Source of the DNA: Variovorax ginsengisoli
GTDB lineage: Bacteria; Pseudomonadota; Gammaproteobacteria; Burkholderiales; Burkholderiaceae_C
Direction: 5' to 3'
DNA length: 32,300 bases
Assembly (NCBI RefSeq): GCF_030811835.1
Contig: NZ_JAUSRO010000024.1
Span: forward strand, 1 to 32,300
A program made the translations under genes and the position numbers. Positions 8,276 through 15,696 of the stretch are shown one piece after another. A model generated the notes under the pieces. That model was not told the DNA's origin. It made no database searches and worked only from the letters and a program-made list of their open reading frames with translations. The number at the start of each line of letters is the position of its first letter. Positions within the stretch are counted from its first letter, which is position 1.

Positions 8276-8660
8276 AGAACCGGTCACTCAAGCCCGCCGC
8301 AAACTTCCCCGAGAAGCCGACGTTCACACTGGCCCGCTCGGCGATACTGCCGGCCGACTTCGACACTTCGGACCGACGGAATAGACGAAGCTACGAGCAA
8401 CCGTGAGCGCTTCGGCAAACAGCGATGCCTACGATGGAATGGCATACATCTATTGCCACGACCCGAGGCGGAACTATTGCTTCTCGCTCACCCGTGCAGT
8501 CTAGTCCGACGAGATTGAAGCCATGGTCGTCGACAAAGTAGTACATCGAGTCGACCGGTTAGTGGTTGCACTTCAGGCCTCTGATGTGCGCAACGCAAAT
8601 TGTTTCTTCCGTCGCCGCGTCGCGGAGTTTGGCTTGAAAAGCCAGCTAAAAATTGATCGC
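8276..8660 (+). other. No intact gene; continuation of the repeat and short coding-like remnant
   Basis: The first bases restore the end of repeat copy 1 interrupted by the IS. From about 8427 a plus-strand frame reads YDGMAYIYCHDPRRNYCFSL, hits a stop, then continues IEAMVVDKVVHRVDRLVVAL. This looks like debris of a small gene. The family is not recognised. Confidence 0.4.
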
Positions 8661-8663
8661 GTC

Positions 8664-9164
8664 CTAAAATTTTCTAAAATAAGGCTCGGAGCATTCAGAA
8701 TAAACAACTCTACAACCGGCAGATGCCTTCTTGCCACATGCGGAGGAAGCCTCTTGAGCGGCGGTGTCCTTGCTAGGACCACCAATAATAACATATTCAC
8801 CCGCCGTATTGGGCCAAGCAAGCGCAGCGCATTGATTGCGGTACGTAAACAGGTTTTGCTTGCAATCAAGCGCGCCATTCTGCGCGCATTTAATCAGCGC
8901 TTCATTTTCCGCTTGTTCTTTAGACATTTTACCAACAGCCAGGCCAACGTCTCCCGTAGAATTGCCAACGGCTATGGCGCCCCAAGTCTTAATCCATTCG
9001 CCTGACGGCGTAGGCGCTTGCTGTTGAATAATTCCTCCACCCTGCGAAGGGCTAGGGCCACAGGTAGCACTCCCAGCAGCGGTGCCAATCGGGCAAGCCG
9101 TTTGGGCAAAGATCGGCAATGAAATAAAAGCCAAAATAGAGGAGGCACGAACCAAGAACTTCAT
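8664..9164 (-). CDS. DUF4189 domain-containing secreted protein (paralogue A)
   Basis: The 166-residue protein has a Sec signal peptide (about residues 1-20, ending LPIFA before QTACP), so it should be exported. The mature part opens with ACPIGTAAGSATCGPSPS. The DUF4189-like domain carries GEWIKTWGAIA, a TYRNQC motif and several paired cysteines (CGKKASAGC, SECSEP) likely to form disulfides. Function is unknown in this family. It shares several blocks with the next gene 123 bp upstream on the same strand, so the two arose by duplication. The gene is visibly richer in A and T than the surrounding DNA, suggesting acquisition by transfer. Confidence 0.85.
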   Translation of the reverse strand: MKFLVRASSILAFISLPIFAQTACPIGTAAGSATCGPSPSQGGGIIQQQAPTPSGEWIKTWGAIAVGNSTGDVGLAVGKMSKEQAENEALIKCAQNGALDCKQNLFTYRNQCAALAWPNTAGEYVIIGGPSKDTAAQEASSACGKKASAGCRVVYSECSEPYFRKF

Positions 9165-9287
9165 GATAGATTCGAAAATTTATATGGCGTCGCCATATCT
9201 AAATGACTTTGCGCTAACTGTGTTTATCGCATCCAGCCTTGCGACTAGGCACACTTGCCTTATCGTCCCTCCCCAAAATCTAGAAAT

Positions 9288-9791
9288 TCAGTATTCTTTG
9301 AAAATGGGATCTGAGCACTGACTGAAACTCACTTTACACCCTTTTTCCGACCATTTTTCGCAATTTTTCGTTGCCAATTCCACTGCAGCAGGTACAGACC
9401 CGGCACTAACAATCGAGCCCCCAGGCCCACCTGAGACTGGGTCGACAGACACCACACACTGGTTCCTATAGGTAAATTTGATGCTGCAATTGCTTGCGCC
9501 CCAGTGACCGCATTTATTTATCGCATCGGTTTCAGCATCATTCTTTGAAAGTTGCCCCGAACTGACGCCGGTATCTCCGTTTGGAGCCTGAGCGATAGCT
9601 CCCCAAGTCTTAATCCATTCACCCGACGGCCTTGGGGGAGGGGCATTAATATATCCTCCAGCACCAGTCCTTGAAGGACTTGGGCCACACGTAGCGCTAC
9701 CTGCAGGAGTACCTATTGGGCACGCAGTTTGACAAAAAGCACAAAAAGGCATCGAAAGGAATACAAAACAAAATCGTCTTATTAATTTCAT
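9288..9791 (-). CDS. DUF4189 domain-containing secreted protein (paralogue B)
   Basis: The start at ATG 9791 puts a signal peptide (MKLIRRFCFVFLSMPFCAFC) at the N-terminus. The longer reading from 9833 adds 14 residues ahead of it and is less likely. The mature protein begins QTACPIGTPAGSATCGPSPS, nearly identical to paralogue A, followed by PSGEWIKTWGAIAQ, TYRNQCVVSV and a C-terminal KGCKVSFSQCSDP. The product is 167 residues with conserved cysteines, expected in the periplasm or outside the cell. The middle differs from paralogue A, notably the GGPGGSIVSAGS loop, so the copies have diverged. Role unknown. Confidence 0.85.
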   Translation of the reverse strand: MKLIRRFCFVFLSMPFCAFCQTACPIGTPAGSATCGPSPSRTGAGGYINAPPPRPSGEWIKTWGAIAQAPNGDTGVSSGQLSKNDAETDAINKCGHWGASNCSIKFTYRNQCVVSVDPVSGGPGGSIVSAGSVPAAVELATKNCEKWSEKGCKVSFSQCSDPIFKEY

Positions 9792-9926
9792 AAATGACTC
9801 TAGTTTGTTATCAAGGGAAGCGTCAGCCCTCAATTTTTTGGTGCCCTGCTGGTAGAGGTGCCTCCGCGTAATGCCGGTGCGTGCTGAGGAGCTGGAGATA
9901 CTTCATAAACTCGTCCAAGTGAAACC

Positions 9927-10356
9927 TTGCTCTCGGTCGGTTGGAAATTCAATCATGGCTCTGGCGGGAAGGGCTGGGTGTCGTCAATCCAGAAGCGGTC
10001 CGTCAATGCGCGATCCGCGTCGGTTTGGCTGTCGAAGGACTTCGCGAAGTTCTCCGTGGCCCCGGGAGAATCCTTGCTGGTCGGCGGCTTCTTCGTCGAT
10101 CCTCCGGGCGCTCGTTTATCTGAGGAAAGCTGCAAGCGGGCCACCCAGGAAGTCGTTCAGTGCGGGCTCGCAAATCAGCCTGGTGCGCATGCCCGGGACG
10201 GTCGAGGACTTTAGGAAGGGGGAAGATCCAGCGAAGTACGGCGATCCGAAGATGAGCGAAGTGCTCAAGTCGGTCACCTCCCGGCAAGTCAAAGTCGTGG
10301 CCGAGGAAAGCACCGCGAAGTCCCGTTGGGGCCGCGTCACATTGCAGGCCAACTAG
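9927..10356 (+). pseudogene. Frameshifted gene of unknown function
   Basis: A frame from 9927 reads like protein (SKDFAKFSVAPGESLLVGGF, FVDPPGARLSEESCKRAT, QEVVQCGLANQ) and then goes out of frame to a stop at 10214. From about 10168 the next frame continues plausibly (SLVRMPGTVEDFRKGEDPAK, then YGDPKMSEVLKSVTSRQVKV) to a stop at 10356. Joining them gives about 140 residues. The break is near 10150-10170. The family is not recognised. Confidence 0.5.
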
Positions 10357-10389
10357 CCGGGAGCGTGCGCGCAAAGCTCCTGGCGTAGA

Positions 10390-10758
10390 TCAGCAGCGCC
10401 CGGCAGCCTTTAGTAGCGCATTGCAGGAGGTCTCGCTCGCTGCCGGTTTGGGGGCCGGTCCGCCCGAGCGGCTGGCGCCATTGCATACAGCGTCGGAGAC
10501 CACACGACCGACGGTGGAGATTGTTCCGGTGACGTAGCAGCTGTATTGCTTGCCGGTATTCGTTCTCACCGAATAGTTCGTCTGCATGCCTTCGTTGACG
10601 CGATCCGAGATCGTGAAGCTGCCCTTGGGCACGCCCAGGGCAAATGCCGTCTTCTGTTCAATGGCGTCATCTGTAACAGCCATGGAGGCGCAACCGGCCA
10701 GCAGAGACAACAAAGAGGCGCCAACGAACGCGCAGCGACGAGAGAATGCTTGTGCCAT
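10390..10758 (-). CDS. Small lipoprotein
   Basis: The 122-residue protein has a lipoprotein signal peptide with lipobox LLAGC, acylated cysteine at residue 23, so it should be anchored in a membrane facing the periplasm. The mature domain contains FALGVPKGSFTISDRV and TNTGKQYSCYVTGTISTVGR, and ends in a low-complexity GGPAPKPAASET linker and CNALLKAAGRC. The YSCYVTG stretch resembles small envelope lipoproteins of Burkholderiales. No specific function is known to me. It is transcribed away from the VOC gene, with no operon partners. Confidence 0.8.
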   Translation of the reverse strand: MAQAFSRRCAFVGASLLSLLAGCASMAVTDDAIEQKTAFALGVPKGSFTISDRVNEGMQTNYSVRTNTGKQYSCYVTGTISTVGRVVSDAVCNGASRSGGPAPKPAASETSCNALLKAAGRC

Positions 10759-10951
10759 GAAGGTTGAGGTTGTTGAAAGTTGAAGTCATCGAGTTTATGG
10801 GGCGGATCCCAACGCGTGAAGTGACCAAAGTCACCGTCGCTCCTGAACGACTATTCAGCTACAGATCGGGTTGGTGCGATCACAAACCTCTCCTCTCAAA
10901 GTCCGCTATGACCGGTGAACCCGCTGGGGCGATCCGGGCATGTACCGACGC

Positions 10952-10981
10952 GGCCTCAGCTACGATGACGGGACTCGGCCA
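10952..10981 (+). repeat. Dispersed ~30-bp repeat, copy 2
   Basis: Starts GGCCTCAGCTACGATGACGG and ends GACTCGGCCA. It lies in the gap between the lipoprotein and VOC genes. It is one base different from copy 1 and identical in the core to copy 4. Confidence 0.85.
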
Positions 10982-11075
10982 AGAGCGGTCTGTCAGCCCG
11001 ATGGCCGAATTCGAGAGTTACACACCGGTCAAGAGACGCTTTTTTCCACTGAACCGAAAATTTCAATCGCCGTCC

Positions 11076-11438
11076 ATGAAAGCATCGCTTGGCACAATCA
11101 TCATCTACGCCCGTGACATGAGGAAATCTGCCGATTTTTACTCCAAGCATTTCGGGTTTATCACAAACGGTGAAGTCAGCGAGGGCCTCATCGAGCTGAA
11201 GGCGCCGGATGTGGGTGCAGGAATGCTCATTCATCAAGCAGCTAAATCTGTAAAGCTGGGGCAGGTCGGTGTGAAATTGAGCTTTCACGTGAGCGACGTT
11301 GAAGCCTTCGTAGCCGAGGCAGCGGCACAGGGGCTCAAGTTCGGCGCCATCCATAAGGCGAATGGATATGCTTTTGCCAACGTAAAAGACCCCGACAAGA
11401 ATTCAGTCAGCGTCTCTAGTCGTGCCCACCGCGCGTGA
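11076..11438 (+). CDS. VOC family (glyoxalase/bleomycin-resistance-like) protein
   Basis: The 120-residue single-domain protein has the vicinal-oxygen-chelate pattern: a first half with IIIYARDMRKSADFYSKHFG and a second half with LSFHVSDVEAFVAEAAAQG and a C-terminal YAFANVKDPDKNSVSV. Such proteins bind metal and act as lyases, dioxygenases or antibiotic-binding proteins. The substrate here is unknown. The expected metal ligands near the N-terminus and in the last strand are not convincing: the usual HxE pattern is absent, and the C-terminal acidic ligand is replaced by serine or valine. It may therefore be a non-catalytic binding protein. The start at ATG 11076 was chosen because the 104 residues before it run through repeat copy 2. 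Confidence 0.8.
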   Translation: MKASLGTIIIYARDMRKSADFYSKHFGFITNGEVSEGLIELKAPDVGAGMLIHQAAKSVKLGQVGVKLSFHVSDVEAFVAEAAAQGLKFGAIHKANGYAFANVKDPDKNSVSVSSRAHRA

Positions 11439-11462
11439 CGAACGTCGTCAGTCGGCTAACAG

Positions 11463-11476
11463 CAGACGTACGTCTG
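11463..11476. other. 14-bp perfect palindrome between convergent genes
   Basis: CAGACGTACGTCTG lies between the 3' ends of the VOC and IclR genes. It has no loop or T-run, so it is not a normal terminator. Significance is uncertain. Confidence 0.35.
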
Positions 11477-11553
11477 TGCGCAGAATTGGTGCGAAAAGCG
11501 GTCGATTTATACAAACTTCTGCACAAGGGTTCAGCCGAACCTCTGCGGGGAGG

Positions 11554-12306
11554 TCAAGGGTGCCAAACCTGCTGAGCAGCAGGGACCGCCTGTCTGCCAC
11601 TTCCGGCAATCGCGTAAGAGAGCTTCTTCCCCGCTTCGATCACGTCGGGCACGAATCCACGAAGAACCGGGCTGGTCAACCGCGAAATCGGCCCGGAAAC
11701 GCACAGCGCACCTAAGAATTTCCAGTTCACGCCGAACACTGGAGCGGATACGCTGGAAATTTCCGCGTCTCGCTCCCCGAGCGCTATACGGTAGCCGTCT
11801 CGCCGTATGGTCTCAAAGGGTTCTCCTTGCTCGCCCGTGAAAGCCAGGATCACCAAGCCGGGCCCCCCGACGCGTAGCGGCAGCGATGCACCCATCCTGA
11901 CATGGTGCCGAACGGCGCGCGGCCCTTCGACCCGCACCACGCACGTCCGCTCCTCCCCTTCGCGTACATAGAACGTGGCGCTCTCGCCCATCTTGATGGA
12001 CAGCTCGCGCAGCACCGGCTCGATGACGTCGTGGACGCTGAACGTGGCTTGGTAGCAGGCGCCCAGCCATCCTGAGGCACGTCCTAAGCGCCAGCCTCCG
12101 TCGTCTTTCTGAACGAGGTAGTCGTCCATGGCCAGCGTGCGGGCCAGGCGCAACACGGTGGACCGGTGGTAGCCAGTCCTTCTGCTGAGCTCCGCCAGCG
12201 AGAGGCTCACATCGCCCACGCCGAACGCTTCCAGCACCTTCATCGCCCGCCGGACAGCGATCACCCCATCCGCACTGGTGGCAGCGTTGTCGGTCTCCAC
12301 ATCCAT
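11554..12306 (-). CDS. IclR family transcriptional regulator
   Basis: The 250-residue protein has an N-terminal winged helix-turn-helix (AVRRAMKVLEAFG, LSLAELSRRTGYHRSTVLRL) and a C-terminal IclR effector domain (ESATFYVREGEERTCVVRV, RVGGPGLVILAF, ISSVSAPVFG, GALCVSGP). The start at 12306 follows an AAGGAG site. The open frame upstream is ignored. IclR proteins bind aromatic or short-chain organic acids and usually control the neighbouring catabolic operon, here the divergent TctC-RraA-dehydrogenase genes. The end of the family domain looks slightly shortened around the GPISRLT segment, but nothing essential is clearly missing. Confidence 0.93.
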   Translation of the reverse strand: MDVETDNAATSADGVIAVRRAMKVLEAFGVGDVSLSLAELSRRTGYHRSTVLRLARTLAMDDYLVQKDDGGWRLGRASGWLGACYQATFSVHDVIEPVLRELSIKMGESATFYVREGEERTCVVRVEGPRAVRHHVRMGASLPLRVGGPGLVILAFTGEQGEPFETIRRDGYRIALGERDAEISSVSAPVFGVNWKFLGALCVSGPISRLTSPVLRGFVPDVIEAGKKLSYAIAGSGRQAVPAAQQVWHP

Positions 12307-12321
12307 TGCGTTCTCCTTTGT

Positions 12322-12340
12322 TGTTCCAATCTTCGGAACA
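12322..12340. promoter_or_regulatory. Candidate IclR operator
   Basis: TGTTCC and GGAACA form an inverted repeat with a 7-bp spacer, in the 112-bp gap between the divergent IclR and TctC starts. Its position just upstream of the IclR ribosome binding site fits autoregulation and control of the divergent operon. Assignment to this regulator is inference. Confidence 0.55.
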
Positions 12341-12418
12341 TGTCGCGCCAGGCGGAACTGCATTGTAAGGAGCAGAACAAGCCCAAACAATGGCGCCATT
12401 ACAAGCATGGAGACAACG

Positions 12419-13384
12419 ATGCACCTGATCCAACGCAGCTTGGCGCTCGCCGCTACTTCACTTGCGCTTTCGGCATCCGCCCAGGACTATCCCAACAAGC
12501 CCATTCGCATCATCGTGCCGTTCCCGGCCGGCGGAGGAACGGACGTGATCGCCCGGGACGTTACGAACCAACTCACGACCGCCCTGGGCTGGGCCTTTGT
12601 CGTCGAGAACAGGCCAGGGTCCGGCGGCAACTTGGGTGTGGACGCCGCCGCCAAGTCGAAAGCCGACGGCTACACGCTGGCCCTTGGCCAGAGCAGCAAC
12701 CTCGCCGTGAACCCGACCCTGTACAGCAAGATGCCCTACGACGTCATGAAGGACATCGTGCCGGTCGCGTTGGTCGCAAGCGCACCCATCCTGATCGTCG
12801 TTGCGGCCGACTCGCCGTACAAGACGCTCGGCGAGATCGTGGCCGCTGTGAAGGCGAAACCCGGCTCACTGAACTTCGCTTCGCCTGGCAATGGGACCGT
12901 CACGCACCTCACTGGCGAGCTGTTTCAGCGCCGTGCCGGCGTCAAGTTCACGCACGTTCCTTACAAAGGCGCCTCGCAGGCCGTCACCGATCTGATCGGT
13001 GGTCAGGTCCAGCTCTACGGTTCGACCGTACCGACCCTGCTGAGTCAAATCCGAAACGGAAGGATCCGTGCGTTGGCCATTACGTCGAAGACTCGGTCTG
13101 CCGATCTGCCTGACGTGCCGACCGTCGCGGAGTCTGGCTACAAGGACTTCGAGTCGGTGACCTGGTTCGGCTTTGTCGGCCCGGCCGGCATACCCAAGCC
13201 AGTGGTGGCCAAACTCAACACCGAAATCAACAAGGCCCTCCAGTCGCCGGAGCTGAAGAAGCGCCTCAACGAGCAGGGTGCCACCGTCCTGGGTGGCTCG
13301 GCCGACGAGTTTGCCGAGCTCATCAAGACCGACATCGGCGTCTGGGCGCCCATCATCAAGCAGTCCGGCGCCAAGCTGGACTGA
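12419..13384 (+). CDS. Tripartite tricarboxylate transporter substrate-binding protein (TctC/Bug family)
   Basis: The 321-residue protein has a Sec signal peptide (MHLIQRSLALAATSLALSASA before QDYP) and the Bug-family opening YPNKPIRIIVPFPAGGGTDV. VVENRPGSGGNLG and THVPYKGASQAVTDLIGGQV complete the pattern. It binds a carboxylic acid in the periplasm. The start at 12419 follows GGAG. The longer frame upstream covers the intergenic region. Genes for the TctA and TctB membrane partners are absent here, as for most of the many Bug receptors in Burkholderiales, so it either pairs with a distant transporter or acts as a sensor. It is the first gene of an apparent operon with the RraA-like and dehydrogenase genes, 47 bp before the former. 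The likely ligand is a hydroxy or oxo acid. Confidence 0.93.
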   Translation: MHLIQRSLALAATSLALSASAQDYPNKPIRIIVPFPAGGGTDVIARDVTNQLTTALGWAFVVENRPGSGGNLGVDAAAKSKADGYTLALGQSSNLAVNPTLYSKMPYDVMKDIVPVALVASAPILIVVAADSPYKTLGEIVAAVKAKPGSLNFASPGNGTVTHLTGELFQRRAGVKFTHVPYKGASQAVTDLIGGQVQLYGSTVPTLLSQIRNGRIRALAITSKTRSADLPDVPTVAESGYKDFESVTWFGFVGPAGIPKPVVAKLNTEINKALQSPELKKRLNEQGATVLGGSADEFAELIKTDIGVWAPIIKQSGAKLD

Positions 13385-13431
13385 CCCGAACCTTTTTCTC
13401 TCACCTCTCAACGACACAAGCAGGTAGCAAC

Positions 13432-14115
13432 ATGAGTAAGCCCAACATCATTAAAGACTTCGAGCGCGTTTCCCCGGAGCTCGTCAAGAAGGCCGCGGAG
13501 TTCCAGCCCGCCATCCTGTCCGACGTCAACGGTCGCCGCGGCGCCCTGCACGGGCGCATCAGGGCGCTCTCGCCGAAGATGAAGCTGGCCGGCCCCGCCT
13601 TCACCGTCGAGGTGCGTCCCGGCGACAACCTCATGATCCACGCGGCGCTGTCGCTGGCCAAGCCCGGTGACGTGCTGGTCATCGACGGCAAGGGCGACCA
13701 GACCTGCGCGCTGATGGGCACGATCATGATGCACGCCGCGCGCAAGCGCGGCCTGGTCGGCGTCGTGATGGACGCCGCCGTGCGCGATGCGGAAGACATC
13801 GAGGAGATGGACTTTCCGGTGTTCTCGGTGGGCACGAACCCCAACGGCCCCACGAAAGAAGTCGGCGGCCGCATCGGACATCCCATCTCCTGCGGCGGCG
13901 TGACCATCCACCCCGGCGACTTCATCACAGCCGACCGCGACGGCGTGATGTGCGTCGAGCGCGAGAAGCTCGAGTCGCTGCTGGGCAAGGCCGCGGGCAA
14001 GGTCGAAAGCGAAGCCAAGCGCATCGCCGGCATCAAGGAAGGCAAGCTCGCGGCGCCCTGGCTCAACCAGTCGCTCATCACTGCAGGCGTGCTCAAGGAA
14101 GGGGAGGAGCTGTGA
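13432..14115 (+). CDS. RraA family protein, HMG/CHA aldolase-like
   Basis: The 227-residue protein belongs to the RraA / 4-hydroxy-4-methyl-2-oxoglutarate aldolase superfamily. It shows the binding loop VRPGDNLMIHAAL, VLVIDGKGDQTCALMG and the metal-site motif MDAAVRDAEDI with R118 and D119. PVFSVGTNPNGPTKE and CGGVTIHPGDFITADRDGV follow. Aldolase members cleave oxo acids with a divalent metal to give pyruvate, while RraA itself inhibits RNase E. The catabolic neighbourhood favours an enzyme. The typical DG in DGxVRD is replaced by DA. It sits between a receptor gene and a dehydrogenase gene, overlapping the latter by 4 bp. The substrate is unknown. Confidence 0.88.
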   Translation: MSKPNIIKDFERVSPELVKKAAEFQPAILSDVNGRRGALHGRIRALSPKMKLAGPAFTVEVRPGDNLMIHAALSLAKPGDVLVIDGKGDQTCALMGTIMMHAARKRGLVGVVMDAAVRDAEDIEEMDFPVFSVGTNPNGPTKEVGGRIGHPISCGGVTIHPGDFITADRDGVMCVEREKLESLLGKAAGKVESEAKRIAGIKEGKLAAPWLNQSLITAGVLKEGEEL

Positions 14116-15032
14116 GCAGCAAGCCCGCCGTCCTGGTCACGGGCGCGGACCTGGCGCCCCAGGCACTGGCGCTGCTGGGCGACTACGAGGTCGTCTACGC
14201 CGGCAAGACGCCGCAGCCCGACGATCTCGCCACCCTGGCCAGGCAGCACAACCCGGTTGCGATCATCGTGCGCTACGGCGGCGTGACGCCGCAGATCATG
14301 GACGCGGCGCCGGCGCTCAAGGTCATCTCCAAGCATGGCAGCGGCACCGACACCATCGACAAGGCCGCCGCCGCGGAGCGCAAGATCCAGGTGACCGCAG
14401 CTGTCGGCGCAAACGCGGCGGCCGTTGCCGAGCAGTCGCTGGCGCTGACGCTCGCGTGCGCCAAGTCGCTGGTCAAGCTCAACGAGCGGATGCACGCCGG
14501 TCATTGGGACAAGGCCACGCACAAGAGCATCGAGCTGAGCGGCCGCACCATCGGCCTGATCGGCCTGGGTGCCATCGGCCGCAAATTCGCACGCATGGTG
14601 GATGCGCTCGACATGCGCGTGCTGGGCTTCGATCCTTTTGCCAAGGACCTGCCGAGCTACATCAAGCCTGCAGACCTGGACACAATCTGGCGCGAAGCGG
14701 ACGTCATTTCCTTGCATTGCCCGCTGACCGCGGACAACCGCAAACTGCTGAATGCCCAGACGCTCGCCAAGTGCAAGAAGGGCGTCATCGTCGTCAACAC
14801 CGCGCGTGGCGGCCTGATCGACGAGCCGGCTCTGCTGGCCGCGATCCAGTCCGGGCAGGTGGCGATGGCGGGTCTGGACAGTTTCGCCGTCGAGCCCTTC
14901 GTCGTGCCTCACATCTTCCAAGGCGAGCCGCGCATCGTCCTGAGCCCGCACATCGGCGGTGTGACCAGCGATGCCTACGTCAACATGGGTGTGGCCGCTG
15001 CCAGGAACACCTTGGCTGCCCTGAAGCGCTGA
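14112..15032 (+). CDS. D-2-hydroxyacid dehydrogenase (NAD-dependent)
   Basis: The 306-residue enzyme starts at a GTG that overlaps the stop of the previous gene (GTGA) after a strong GGGGAGGAG site, indicating translational coupling. The Rossmann motif GLGAIG is at about 151-156, with an acidic D174 that should select NAD over NADP. The catalytic triad is R232 (NTARGGLID), E261 (FAVEPF) and H280 (LSPHIGG). It interconverts a D-2-hydroxyacid and its 2-oxoacid. Together with the aldolase-like protein it suggests breakdown of a hydroxy acid to pyruvate-type products. The hydroxypyruvate/glyoxylate or phosphoglycerate dehydrogenase subgroup cannot be assigned. Confidence 0.93.
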   Translation: MSSKPAVLVTGADLAPQALALLGDYEVVYAGKTPQPDDLATLARQHNPVAIIVRYGGVTPQIMDAAPALKVISKHGSGTDTIDKAAAAERKIQVTAAVGANAAAVAEQSLALTLACAKSLVKLNERMHAGHWDKATHKSIELSGRTIGLIGLGAIGRKFARMVDALDMRVLGFDPFAKDLPSYIKPADLDTIWREADVISLHCPLTADNRKLLNAQTLAKCKKGVIVVNTARGGLIDEPALLAAIQSGQVAMAGLDSFAVEPFVVPHIFQGEPRIVLSPHIGGVTSDAYVNMGVAAARNTLAALKR

Positions 15033-15074
15033 CGACGCTGGGTTGGCCTGGCGCGATCGGATTCGCAACGACAC

Positions 15075-15297
15075 CGATAGCGACGGTGAGCGCACAGCCG
15101 CACCTGCAAGTGGTCGACTCGAGTTCGTGGTGGATGTCGACGCGCGGCAGGTTTGCCGGCAGTGGCGTGCGGCGCGGCTGCTGCTTGTCCTCGGTCTTGG
15201 GCGGCGGGCGAAGCCGCTTCAGCTCTTCTTCAATGGCGGCTAGGTCAGCGTCGAGCGTCTCGCTGCATTTGCCGAAGCGCAGGCGCTTGTGCTGGTT
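15075..15297 (-). pseudogene. Fragment of IS66-family transposase (TnpC)
   Basis: On the minus strand one frame reads LRFGKCSETLDADLAAIEEE, then PLPANLPRVDIHHELESTTC and RCGCALTVAIG. These are the N-terminal helix and zinc-finger-like region of IS66 TnpC, where intact proteins have LRFGRSSE-like and LPAHLPR-like motifs. The beginning and the whole catalytic part are missing. It directly follows the dehydrogenase stop, so an old insertion lies there. Confidence 0.75.
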
Positions 15298-15696
15298 TCA
15301 ACTGTCTGCTCTGCCCAGCAGCCGTCGTTCAGTGTTGATGAGATGACCGACCGCTGTCAGTCTCAAGCCGACGACGACCACACAACCGGCCGCTTCGCAG
15401 CGATAGCCGACGTCAGCCCGATAGAAATGAACGACTGCATGCTGCCGCCCTGCAGTCATGCCCTCGACGTACTCGGACGCATCCTCCGCGCCCTGTTGCG
15501 GCCTCAAGATCTTTGCCTGGGCGGCATCTTTGCGCGCGGACGCAAGTTTCGCGAAATGAGGCGGCGATGCCTCAGCGCGGCGAGACTAGACCTCTTTCGA
15601 CAAGGGGTCGAATCTCAAGCTGCACCGGGCGGCTTGGAGCCTATTTCTCCTGCTCCATTACCGGCGAACAACGAATATGATCGCAAGTAAATCCTG
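15298..15696. other. Intergenic debris without a recognisable gene
   Basis: No frame with convincing coding character. The stretch includes a minus-strand segment around 15330-15440 that resembles intergenic-repeat-type sequence, and ends at the 3' end of the HEPN-like membrane protein gene. A source gene could not be identified. Confidence 0.35.

Noticed and set aside
13401..15095. Long minus-strand open frame of 564 codons
   Set aside because: Antisense to the RraA-like and dehydrogenase genes, both with clear motifs and ribosome binding sites. An effect of high GC.
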